Assembly (NCBI GenBank): GCA_007922305.1
Contig: ML677328.1
Span: forward strand, 6,346,540 to 6,410,539
Reading direction: 5' to 3'
Source: Dermatemys mawii
Lineage: Eukaryota > Chordata > Testudines > Dermatemydidae
DNA length: 64,000 nt
The notes under the pieces were generated by a model that saw only the letters and a program-made list of their open reading frames with translations, ran no database searches and was not told where the DNA came from. Numbering within the stretch: position 1 is the stretch's first letter; the number at the start of each line of letters is the position of its first letter. Positions 12,111 to 24,485 of this stretch are shown here, piece after piece. Position numbers and translations under genes: made by a program.

Positions 12111-14438
12111 TTACCCAGACAAATTCCCATCAAATATAGATTGCTTTGTATTAATTGCCAGAGGACTCACATTCTTATTTTTTTCGTTAAATTTCAACTT
12201 CAAGTCAAGATAATTTATAACAGCAGTATCACATGGGAAATCTTCAGCAGAGCCAGGAAAAGAACACGGAACAGAAGCCAGTTCTGCTATGTCCAAGTTC
12301 AGTTCTTTAAACAACAAGCCCCTTTTCTTCTTGCAATCTTCTGCTTTATTCCCTGTCCAGACTGTGTACTGAATGAGGCCTGGGTCCTGTACAACAGATA
12401 ATATATGATCACGTTATCTAAAGACCTTGTGATTAGCCCTACAGAAGGCAGCTGAATTAAGGCTCCGTAACATTTCAATTGGCCTATTAGAAAGAGAAAT
12501 TCAGACTCCAAACTTAGAGGATCATGGGTATGATTCAAGGGTTTGGATTAAGCTATGTTTCTAATTTATTTACTGTTAAAGCATTCAGTTTACCTTTAGA
12601 AAAATGCCTGAATATAAAACCAACTAGAGGTTTTGCATTGTGGAAGACCACCACATTGATTTATTGGGCTCTATTTCACTACTGAAATCTTTTTAAAGTA
12701 AACTGTATATGAAATATCTTCCAAGGACAGTTGATGGAATTTATTTTCTTTTAAGGAAAATGCATCTTGAAACCTAAAAAGATTGACAGAGGCCCTAATG
12801 TTCAGGTGCTCCTCATTTCACTAGCTTTTACAAGTTTTAACCACTTCTCCCCATTTTATCGTCTTGCACTTTTTCTTACAAGTTGCATTAGCATCTCACT
12901 CATCATTAAGGATACCTAATGGACCCTTGAAGACATTTGCCAAGAAAAGCAAGTCCTAGCTTATATGCAACATCAAATAATGCAAAAATGTTTTTCTGCT
13001 TCAAACATTGCTGCTAAACATCCACGCTGAGCAACAGTGAAATAGTCAATATCCTTAAGGGATTCATCAAGCTGTGTAGGGACTTAGGTTGCTCAAAGAC
13101 TCAGTTCTAAGAATGATTCCCCACTCATTATTATTTATGCTGATGATATTTGAGGAAAAATAGACATAGCAAATTGTTCCTTTAAAAATTATGTCAGGAA
13201 ATGTTGTCCATCAGCTCATAAAGCAGCAGATATCTTCAAAGTCTCCTTGACATTTGTAGCATTATGGGACAATCTTTACACAAGGACAAACTGTTCTCAA
13301 ACAATTCTTCCAATGCACAAGGCACTGATCTTTTCATCAACACTTGGCATACAGGTCTTCTTGTTCTACTTTTTTTCTGAATAAACTATTTATTATGGAC
13401 AGAATCCCAGGGCAGTGAGGCAGCACAAGATCCTGTTCCAAACTTGAGTCTGGCTTTTTGGATCCCCCTTTCAATTCTTTAATGTCAGAGTGACTGGGAA
13501 TGTATAATGACTTTTTGCACCTATGATCCTCTTGTTTTGACAGTAAAACTGATCTTCATTTGTGACATATGAAGATGCCTATTGCCTTCCGCAGAGTCAT
13601 GTCCTACTGACTGACAATATAAATTCCACCAGTAGCAAAAGCAAGTGTAAGCAAAACTGTTGTATAGACTGAAGGGAACACCATGTTGGAGGAGATCTCT
13701 TCCCCTAACCTCTATTTTGATACCAGTGACTTTCTGTGCATTACACATGAATGGAAGCAAATTACTGTTACTGAATACTCTGAAAAGTCCACAGTTAACA
13801 TTAGAGTGATTGGTTTTCCCTTCCAAGTCAGAAAAGAGGAATTATTTGGCCATATTAGAAAGCTGCAGAGAGTCAGCCAAAGTCCAACTAGTTGTCAACT
13901 ACTAAAGCATATTAATTTATATCTTGCCAAAAGACCATACAATTAACACACCTCTCCTTCTGAAGGCAAGATGCATACAAAGGAAAAGATGTATATACAG
14001 AATCAGAGCTGGACCTAGAAATGCCCAACATCTGATCTCGTACAGCATGCAATATTTTTTTTCCAGAAATAAATGGAGAAATTAAATTAAAAAGGGAGAA
14101 GAAAGTGAAAAAGATTTTCTGTTTACAAACTGTACATAAACAAAATATTGTTTAGTAGATTTATTTGATCGGGGGCAAAAGACGTTGCCACAGCATATTA
14201 AGGTCTCAAATGAAGCTCGTTAGAAACTATTGGAAAATATACATTATAGTTTAGGAACAAGTCTACAACACTGCTATCAAAACATAAAGGTCTAGCTTGT
14301 TAAAATAAAAGTGTTGAAAAGAGGGAAAAAATATCAGCAAATATTTTCACAAAATGTCTTCCAGTCTTTAATCAGCTCTAATTAATAGCTATTTACCAAA
14401 AACAAACCCTTTGTGCTATTCTTTTGGCACCAAATAAG
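12111..14438. other. Non-coding stretch with short chance frames
   Basis: Short frames of 68-101 codons (12111-12538, 13521-13946) overlap on opposite strands and show no domain, signal peptide or splice context. No recognised repeat. Confidence 0.5.
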
Positions 14439-14563
14439 GTCCTGATCCTGCAAACTCTTAAGTCCATACATAACTTTACTTGTGTGTCCTTCCATTGAAG
14501 TCAACGGGAATACTCACATGAAGGAAGCTATATGCCTGCTTAAGCATCTGCAGGATTGGAGCC
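14439..14563. repeat. Ancient palindromic repeat, copy 1 of 3
   Basis: The left side 'GTCCTGATCCTGCAAACTCT' pairs imperfectly with the right side 'AAGCATCTGCAGGATTGGAG', around a centre containing 'CATTGAAGTCAACGGGA'. The same architecture (a 'TCCTGCAA' outer arm, inner TTAAG or TTACACATG words, then its inverse) appears at 48306-48484 and 58831-58964. Probably an old non-autonomous DNA element. Confidence 0.55.
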
Positions 14564-14587
14564 AAAATCTGCAGGATTGGAGCCAAT
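14546..14587. repeat. 21-bp tandem duplication
   Basis: The unit ATCTGCAGGATTGGAGCCAA plus one base is present twice back to back (14546-14566 and 14567-14587), differing only at the last base. It duplicates the right arm of the palindromic repeat, so it arose after that element inserted. Confidence 0.85.
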
Positions 14588-17500
14588 CAGTATCCAAAAA
14601 TCTACCATATGTTATTTCTGACACAGTGTAAATCAGGCGTCCAGTTGGAGTTTAATGCCTGTTTGTAACCTATAAAGCACTAACTAGCTCATAACTTGCC
14701 CATTTGAAAGACTCCTACCCCATGTGATTGCCAGAGTTACGATGAGCAGGGGTGCTTAAGTTAGAGCTTCCTTGGTTAACACAAGAGAGAACTCATGACA
14801 AGGGATTATCCATGAGGGAAAAGAGTTCTCCTTTGGTTTTATAGATACTGCTACCATGACTTTCTTTTGTTAAATGGAAAAACAAAGTTCCTTGATGTAC
14901 CTTGTTTTTTTTAAAACATGGCAAATCTGGAAGATGGAACAAGTCAGAGAATGTATTATTTATATACTGCCACAAATTCTCATGGCATTTCACAGAAGTT
15001 TGAAATCATGAACTAATACAGGAATGTCACCAAATTATTAATATATTTCCAGTAGCTCCAATAGTCATTATCCTCTAGTTCATGGTTGTAACCCAGGAAT
15101 CCCTTAGGACAGAAGGCACAGGGGATGCATAGAGTTTTACATGGATCCCCTGGGTCAGATATATGGCATAATAGTTCACTGAAGCATGACATGTGAGGTT
15201 TACTGAAAGCCACTAGCCCACGGATCATGACAATCATTGCAAAATGTATGTACAGATAATATTTATCTATATGAAAATTATATTCTTAAGGTGTTGGAGT
15301 TAAAGCAGGTTACCAAAAGGTGTTGTACCTTGGAGATGAACCTTTCAAACAGGAGGTAATTGATACTTATCTCCCTGTCTGGTCATTTGTGTATTGCCTG
15401 GCTTACACTGTATCCCTATTTGCATGGTGAGCCAGCTGCCAATTGAAAGACTGCAAAATCTGTAAGAGAGAAAATCTACAGGAAGGAACAGTGCAGGGCA
15501 GGGGGTGTCCTTGTTATGAATAAAGACAAATGATTGGTCTAGTAAACCTCTGAGTGCAAAGAGATGCACTGAATCCTTCACTCAGTAGGCAAACTAATAG
15601 CATGCATGTCAGCCAGCCTGGCTGTAAAGTGTTGCAGGGATTTTGGGTGGGCGATACTCTGCTTGACATGAGAGTACCCTGTAAATTAAGTCTAGGCTCC
15701 AGAATGCGTGTTATGGTTTTATTATGTATGCAATCATTTGTCTCCAATATTTCTACTTACTACTACTTGAATCTCTATGCTTTGTGAAAGAAACCTAAAT
15801 TTGATTTCACTATAAACAAATCTATTTACTGTGTATTAAGATGAGTGGTGATCCGAGGTGGAAAGGGTAAACTGGGCCATCCCTTTTTATTGGAGGCAGT
15901 GAATCTGTGAATGCTTTGAGTGTTCAGTGGACTAGGGGCTGGCCACTCCAGGGAGATGCTCAGAGGGCTCAAGTGTGCTAATCACTAACCCACAGACAGT
16001 GGGGCCTGTGAGGAGTGCTTGCCAGTGCCAGTGGGGTTGTGGAGCTGACCTATAGCAGGCACAGATAAGACTTCCTTATACTAAGGGTGGGTGGTAGCAA
16101 GGTGCCTCCCAACTTTGGGTACCCTCAGGAAACCTCACAGTGGTTCTCTTCATTTACATGCAACACTCTAGCTGAATAAGGAACATATAATAAATGTCTC
16201 CTCTCCTTTGTGCAAGCAGTACATAAAAAGAAAGACAATAAATATCTGCAAGTGAAATATACAAATATTATCCTAATTCTAACTACTGTAATTAGTGAAA
16301 AAGAAACACTTTATTCAGTACTTACATGCAGATGTTTGTGCCTTTTGTAACCTGAACTTTTCTACAATTAGTCTTCACAACAGGTCTTCTCCAGTATACC
16401 TTAATTTCACTGGGATTCCACAGGGAAGCACAGACCACCCTCTCTGATCTGAAGGAATAACTCAACTCTACCAAGCTTGAGTCCGCCTCCAAATGAATAA
16501 CAGGTTATCCTTATCATAAGCTCTCTTCCCTACTCTAGAATTCTACAATACAGACCTGTGTAGCAATGCCTGATGTAAGTTCTAGAATATCTTTGGGCTG
16601 TAGAAACTAGTTAAGTATTAGTGTTTTGGAAATGCATACCTTAAGCAGGAAAAATAGAAACCTGTTAAACCTGTTCAAGCTAATTTTACCTTAAATCCCC
16701 TACTACAAATAAAGGATTGCTGGCAACATATTTAATTTCTTACAGCACAGATTTTTTTTAATGAAAAAATACAAAACGAAGTAGTTCTTCCGATCTGTTC
16801 TCTACCACTTACAAAAATAAAAATAGATATTGCAAGTTAATTGAGTAAGATGTGTAAGCTAATATTTATTAACAAAAAGAAGCATCTGAAATCTTCTCAT
16901 ATTTCATTTTTCAGAGGAGAACTGTGATGGAAGGTATTTCCTGTAATTTTGTTCATGGCACAATATTCAAGACTACACTATAAAAGGTTTAATTCACACA
17001 AAACACTCCATCTACGTTCTCCCCATCACACACATACTCACAGCTTAAAAACACATCGGATATGGAGATACAAACCATTATCTACTTCACTCTATTTATG
17101 CTAGTTTTAGACTGGTGTGATTCCATTATAATACTGGTGTGTAAAAGAGTTGAGAATCAAGCCACATACATCTCTCCTCAGAATATATTTTATGTCATTG
17201 CCAACATTACACTAACAACGCTATAGCTAAGACTGAAAAGTGTTTTCCAACAAACAAACAAAAACCCTAATTTACTAAGTCATAACTATGGCAAACTATT
17301 CTTATCGGACTGAAATTTCCCATGTTTGAGAACAAATTTTGTCCATTGGATTTTGGCTAAGATTCACAAAATATGGACTGGCAATTTCCGTTTTACCTAA
17401 ACATGGATTAACTTTGCCTTATTTTTAAATTTCTTCTCAGTGTCTAAAATGAAATCAATATTTCCCCCTCCCCCATGCACACACCTACCATGGTGTGACT

Positions 17501-19317
17501 CTATGTAAGTGACATAAATAGCAAATTATTTTTTCATGTAGTTAGAATGTGCTTGTCCTTAGACAGCTGTGCAATGGAGGCTGGAAGAAACCTTCCTTTC
17601 CATGCAAACTGCAAAAGGCAGAACTGCAGCCCATGGAAAGCATGACAGCTTCAGTGAAGGAGTATTACCTAAAATGATCAGCAGTGATACAGTTACCAGT
17701 GTTGACATTTATATTTGTGTCATTAGAAGTCAGTAGCTATTCTTCACATGGATGAACTGGGGCAGATTTTGTTTATTTAAATGCTTAAGTGTTTAAGATA
17801 ACACTACCTTGGTTTATAATTTGAAGATTTTCTTTGGAATAATAAAGGCTAGACTTTTTGTAATTAAAGGTTAAATTCTGCAAGAACTGATGGTGCCACT
17901 AGGGAAACGATGGTAAAGTATACTTTAGAGTACTAGTCAGTTCAGCCTTGACAACTGAGCATTAATGTTACAGTTTTTCCCCCTCATAGGGGCATTTCTT
18001 TCCCATGTTGTGCATATTACATGACACTTCTTCTATATCTCTTCAACTGATGAGAAGACAATGCTAAACAAATATTAGTGGGCCCAATTCTTCTTCCTTT
18101 ACTCATACTGAGTAGCACCTCACTCTGCAAGTTGTGGAAGAATCTGACCCTTATTATCTGCTTCCTCTATGAGTACATCTGATAGAGAAAAGTTCCTAAA
18201 ATATTTGCTGATACAGCCATTTCCTAAAACAGAGATTTCTGATAGGAGATGAACTGATCCTTATCCATCTGTTTCCATTTGTTTTTATTTATATGTTTCC
18301 AGATGTTATAGAATTCATCATTAGCCCCATGGATGATTCACTATGTCTTCCTCATATGCTCTTGATAACCATCAAATTTAAGCACTGAAAATAATTTTTT
18401 AATGAGGAATGTGCTAATTCTCCTGTTTCATATAGAGAATTTCAAAAAAAGCATGTATCAACTCCTTGATACAAACTACTTAATGAACAGGAGAAAGAGC
18501 AGGTATGCATTGGGGGACAACATGTGAACTTAGCAGAAAATAAATCTAGAGATAACTCCTTCCTCGATTACGCCTTTTATATATATTGAAAAAAAGAGGA
18601 AGAAAGAACAAAACAATTGTCAGACATGCAGTGTGTTAACAAATTAATACTGGGACAGAAAAAAACGTCTGTAGTACCACTTCCACCTCTACTCCTTACC
18701 CCAGCATTCTTTGTGATGCAACCTTTATTCTGGACAAAACTGCAAGCAATCAACCTTATTGATTCTACCAACTAATCTAGAATGGGTGTTTATGCAGGCT
18801 GGCAGAACTCTCCTGCCGCCTCATCATTGCCAGTCGGTATATTACACCAGTCCCAAAGCTACTTTAACTCACTCTAGAATTGAGACAGGCTGAGAATCAG
18901 GGAACACTAACCAGTTCCCTGCTGGCCCATAAATTCTAGCTATAGAATTCTCATTATAGAGAGTAACTGTAATGACAATAAAATATGCCAGTCATAACAG
19001 AACTTTTTAAGAGCATGTGGTTAGGACATGACCACCGGTTCCTTCTTGACAAAGTCAGGAGCCAATATACTCTTTGTCTGTATAGTTCTTCATAAACATA
19101 ATTTCTCCATTTCTGTATTGCCCTCACATAATGGAGGAGAGAGTGAATATCTGTGGGAATGCTATATATTCTATGTGAAATTTAATATTTTTTCCAAAGT
19201 CAGAAACTGAGACACTTTGTTACATCTCCAACTTGCTGTTTTATCAACTTCTGTATATTTCATCTCAAAATCTATTTCCACTTCTGGCAGTAATTTACTT
19301 CTTTTCTTAAATTAAAT
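14588..19317. other. Non-coding stretch
   Basis: About 4.7 kb without a supported gene. Frames around 15013-15787 lie on both strands and overlap. Pieces near 17090-17165 and 18080-18150 use the 'CTGGTGTG..' and 'CCCAATTCTTC...GAATCTGACCC' wording of old amniote repeats but are too diverged to bound. Confidence 0.45.
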
Positions 19318-19640
19318 ATAGTAGAACCCCTATTTTACAAACTAATTGGGGAATTGAGCTCATAATATGACAAAGTTCATAAAATTTAATATCAAAAATT
19401 TGAAGACAGGTATGGTGCATACATTGCAATACGATGCAGTTCCTCTTTTTTTCTTGTTCTTAAACTAGTGAATTCAAGGCACCAGAATATGAAACTATAT
19501 CAATTGGTTATTCAACATCATTTTCATTATGTGATTCTTCCCCTGACCTCCAACCTGGTCAAGAAAAATGGTTCCTGTAGTTGGTTATTCATAAGACTGG
19601 TGTTCACAAAAAATGAAATTTTACAATAAGACAGTAATCT
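19318..19640. mobile_element. Possible decayed Tigger-type DNA element
   Basis: 'TAGTAGAACCCCTATTTTACA' begins the unit, and the right side ends with 'GTTCACAAAAAATG' and 'AAATTTTACAATAAG', which is roughly inverse. It resembles Tigger/pogo-derived repeats that start 'CAGTAGAACC'. The ends match only partly and no TA duplication can be assigned, so this is tentative. Confidence 0.3.
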
Positions 19641-22600
19641 TGTATTTTGGTTTTTTTTTTTTAACATAAAAACATTCAAAAATTCCCATTTCGCCTAGCC
19701 AGAGACTTTTGGTCTGTCTGCTACAGACATCATGGATTTTGCAAGAAATTATATCATCTGCAAGCAAAAGCAATTTGTGATTTTCCACTGCTAATCCATA
19801 TGCTTGTAGGTCTGGATTATTATACAGCATCCATGCCAGAGGTTTTAACAATAAATTAAATGAGAAGGGTAAAAGATACAATCCATTAAGGATCATGAAG
19901 TGGTGCTTAAGGCATTGACCAAAGCTTGTGTTCACAGTGATCCACAGAGGTACTGGAAAGTCCATTAAACCTTGGACTGAGGATAAACACAGTAGTGTTA
20001 CTCAGATGGAGAGTGAAAGTTCAAATTAATCCCACCACCTACATTTTCCTGTAATGGGAAATGTTTAGATTGAATATCCAAGGCCAACACCTAACACAGA
20101 TTTTTTATCCCTGGGGATAAAATCTCACCCTCCTAAAACAATCTTTCAGTAAACTTCTTGTAGTTGAAATGATTTAGTACAATAATTTCTGCCAAAATTA
20201 TAGGAAGAATTACTCATACATTTAATAGGAATTACGTATATTTTCTCTTAATAGGTACACCTTTTAAAGCAGAGGTGAAACTCAATAAACTAGAAGCTAC
20301 CTTGGTCTCTATAAAGAAGGGTCAAAACATTGTTAATTTGCCAGGAGTCTTTAGGCAGCATATAAGCAGCATGCAAATTTCCCTTAAAATATAGTTATTT
20401 TAGTTCTGGTAAGAAATCTATTATGGATTGCCCTGGAAAGTGAAATCACCTAGTCATCCAAAGAGCATAAGGCCAGATTGTGCCCACTTTATCCATATAT
20501 GGAAGGGGCTCTCCATGAAGCAGGGGTCCCTATTGTCACCGAAGTCCACAAACACATATGTACAAAGCTGAATTTGTGTCACAAGAAGATACATATACTA
20601 TAGTATTTTTCCCAAGAATCATAGAGGGCCAGCTGCACTTCTGTTCTCTTTCAGGTCTCCCTGAGTGCATGCCCCTCCCCCAGCCCAGATATCAGTAATA
20701 TATTGGTTTATTTTGTCATGCTTTTACCTCCTGGGAGGGAATTGCAGTTCTTCCACTCTTAGTCCAGCCCTTGTGCTACAGCACCTTGTGCTACAACCAT
20801 GCTTATCCAGCAGGCCCAATTGGGCTTAGCACCTGTAGTTCTTCCCTTCAGGAGACTGTATAGTGAATACAGTGGCTAGTTTTCTTAAAACCCAAGTATG
20901 GTGTGTTTTAATAGTCAGAGCAAAGCGTTTAGAGAAAAAAAATTAAACACCCACAGTCTACACTCGTCTATCTTAGATAAAGCCCTACTCCCCACCCTAT
21001 GATAATGGCCTAGACAGATGATGGCCTTCTTCAGACACCTCAGCAAGTTTCTGTGTCAGTTTGTTTTCCCCAAACAGCTCCACAATAACTATGTCCCCTC
21101 TGGAAAGTGAGGGATTCCTTTACAAGCCAGTCAGAATCCCTTTCTTATAGTCAGTTCCTAGGCTTTTACCACTGTGGACAAATCCAGTCTTGCAGGCTCA
21201 GCAGGAGGTTGAGCCAGTATCCTCGGTACCAATGGCTCTCCTATTGTCCCACAACAACCCTCCAGCTGGCTTATCTTGAGCCACTCTTTCTTTTTCTTAC
21301 AACCACCTATTAAACTAAACCACTATATCCAGACAGTTGGCCAATAACCAGTTCAACATACAAGTATTCAGAAACAATTACAGAGCAAGCTCCACCCTAC
21401 CACACTATACTCTCTTTAGCTTGATTGAAGCCATACAGACTTGTGAGCCTGACTCTCACTTTGTGTAAGTGATATATTGACAAACACCAGCTGAGAAAGA
21501 GGCTTGTGTATATTTAGGACATGATTCTTAGCTGGTATAAATTAGTATTACACCATTAAAGTCAATTTGCCCCCAGCTGGTAAATTGCCCTCAGTGTTAA
21601 TTTGAGTCCATACAGAGGGAAGTTTTCCTGCTCTCAAGTAAGCCTCGATAAAACTGATATGGGGGGAATACCGCTGTCATTACTATACCACCTAGCTCTT
21701 CTAGAGAAGACAATATTTGTGATCATTTTGGAAACATTTGTGCTTTAATTCCATTCCACATTTTATGAACCTTCTAATCAAGACTCACCAGGGTGTCTTA
21801 CCAGAAACATAGTTACAAGGGCTTGAGAGGCAGTAAGAGGATTTCTTCCTTACTGTCATAGCACAGAGAGTTCTGTTAAAATGGCTACATGCCAATTTCC
21901 ACCACCTCTGTAATAAGATGACTAAGACCTTGGGGTCAACACATTGGCACATTGTTATTTGGCAAGGCCTTCCCACATTAGCAGAGAGGGGCAGCCACAG
22001 CTGAGCCAGCTGTGCAGTGATGTGGCAGCAAGCTTCCTCGCTAGCTCTCAACCAATGTAATAATGTGTGATCTGGGCATAAAAGGAAAGGTCACACATTG
22101 CACAATCAGCAAATGGGGAACAATCGGAGGATAGCAAAGAATGCTGGGATATGAAGCCACATATTTTCACGGTCTGCCCTTACCTACACAAGGTACAGAA
22201 GGTATTTATGTTTGTCTCAGAGGGCTTGAGTTTAAGTGGTTCTGCAATGCAGTGACTATATTAAGTCATCTGTAGCTGATCTACACAGACATAATCTGTC
22301 TCCCAGCTGTAAGTGGAAGGAGTGCCAGCAACATCTGCCTCCCAAAAAGAATGTGTCTGGACTGAATGATGCTTGACAATAGCACTTCCTGTCTGAACAT
22401 TGGAGGCAACTCTGTGACACAGCTCTGGATAAACTGATAAGAGGTATAACAAGGGGTTTCCCATTCCATACACATCCAAACCTCATACCCCTTACAGTGG
22501 TCGTCTTTCTTTCCTCTCCCAGTCCTGCTAGAGCTATCATTGAGATCTAACTAAACAATGCTAACAGCAAAACCTCCCACAGTGTCATTGCCAGCAGCAT

Positions 22601-24227
22601 CAAATCATCATGGAACACTCCCGCTGATTCACTGGTTTCCTGATGGACAAGATGAAGATGGGTATATACAGCATGCTAGATGGACTAAAACAAATAAAGA
22701 CCCTCCCACAAAGCACACAATGTAAAGACAAGAGCAGGTATAATATAGAATTAATTGGCACAAAAGGCAGATTTTCAGAAATACTTTGAAAAGGAATAAG
22801 GTACAAAGTAATTGGTTCCTACATGAAGGGTGATGACACAAAAAAAAGATATGAAAACTGGCTGGATGGAGACAAAGCAAGTGGTCAAGAGAGGGATATG
22901 AGATGAGTCTAGGAAATTGGAAGGGTCATAGGAAGAGATGACAAAAAATATATATAAGGATTGAAGTTACAAGATGCTTTTGAATGAGAAACTTGACCTT
23001 TACAAAAAAGGAAGGGAAACCAGATACTGTAGAAGGAGGTAAACAGTAGGAAGGGAAGATGATCTTGGAAGCAGTGTTTTGGATGGACTGGAGTAGAGAG
23101 ATATGAAAGATATAACTTTCATCTAGAGGCTTCAAGTTTCACAACTCAATATTAAAGAAATGTTAATTAGTAACGTATTAAATCTCCCTATTAGAAAATG
23201 CAAAAGGAGAAATGATAGCTTGTCTGCCAAATGAGCACTCACCCATAGATTTTAGATTTCTGGGAAGTGAACGTTATTTTTTACTGTTGGTTGGCTTCAG
23301 TTTTTTATTGCTCCTTTGGTAAAGTTAATAGTCAAGTGAATAATATAGACTTTTCAAGAACCTTTACCAGGTCTTTTCCAAGATTTCTGAGGAACGCCAA
23401 TAACGACAGGCATGTTTTTAATTTAGGAAGTTAAAATATAATTATTGTGCTGTTTTCTCTGAGGTTCTGTGCATCAGTAAATTTAAATTTTAGAAGACAA
23501 ACAATGATGCATGCAACTCATCATAGAAGAAAGAACAAAAGAAAGAACAAAATAAAGTGGTGAAAGGTTTGTGTAAACATGGAATTATAAAGTATTAGCT
23601 ACTCCAACCAAAATTTTCAAATTTATGTGCCTCAATTTAGGTTCCTAAATGTATGTGTAAGCACCAAAGTATAAGTGTCCTGATTTTCACAGGTGTCTAG
23701 CAGCCCTGCATCTCTATGTGTGGGTTCCCAATTCCACACTTGGTTGATCAAGTAAGTACTCATATGAGGCACCAAAGGGCTGACACATCTCACCTGTTGT
23801 AAAATTGGGTGTACTAACTTAGTTGCCTATGTTTGAAGACTGATTGTACACAGAGCCTCAAAGAGCTCTATTATTCAAAATTGCGCTCAACTTCAGTTGC
23901 AATTGAAATTAATGGAACTGAGAGTGCTTATGACCTAACACGAGAGACTCTGAATCTTGAAAATGAGACCATTAATCACCAACAAGTGAAGGCTAGGATT
24001 TTCAAGGGGCCTAAGAGAGGTGGGCACCCACTTCCTATTTACTTTCAAGAAAAGCTGGGTATCTGTCTATCTTAGATCCCTTTAAAAATCCAGTGGCAAT
24101 GAATAAAATGTATTTTTAAATGATCTCCTCCAAGAGTTTGTGAAAGAGGTTTAAATCTGTTACATGATTATTCTATCATATGTTAAAGAATGAACAGACC
24201 ATTTTTCTTCAGTGAGAATATCAGCAC
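19641..24227. other. Non-coding stretch
   Basis: No gene is supported. A 'CTGGTATAAATTAGTATTACACCATTAAAGTC..CCAGCTGG' palindrome-like patch near 21530-21590 belongs to another old amniote repeat type. Overlapping minus frames at 22256-22540 and 22600-22880 occur in up to three frames at once and look like chance. Confidence 0.45.
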
Positions 24228-24485
24228 TGGAATGGGAAAAGAGAAAGTGAAGAGTGAACAATATGAATAAAAGAAAGTGTCAGAAGATGAAGAACAACAA
24301 AGGGGAGAAAACAGAACATAGCATTGTAAACAAGGTAGAGAACATAAAATAGGAAAGGAGATCATCTTTAGCTTGTTTTTCAAAAGGAAGTGTTCAGAAA
24401 AGGAAAAGAAGACAGAAAAGATGAAAAGGGAGAGAATAAGAGAAAAAAATCAAGAAGAAAAAGGCAAGTAGGAAAAAAAAAAACA
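24228..24485 (+). repeat. Purine-rich tract
   Basis: About 250 bases in which the plus strand is overwhelmingly A and G, with irregular GAAAAG, AGAAGA and GGAAAAG words and an A-run near 24471-24483. It has no single repeat unit. The complementary minus frame (24183-24383, rich in Phe, Ser and Leu) is a consequence of this composition. Confidence 0.7.

Noticed and set aside
14441..14587. CRISPR-like direct repeats
   Set aside because: Only a single 21-bp tandem duplication in a eukaryotic palindromic repeat, with no spacers.
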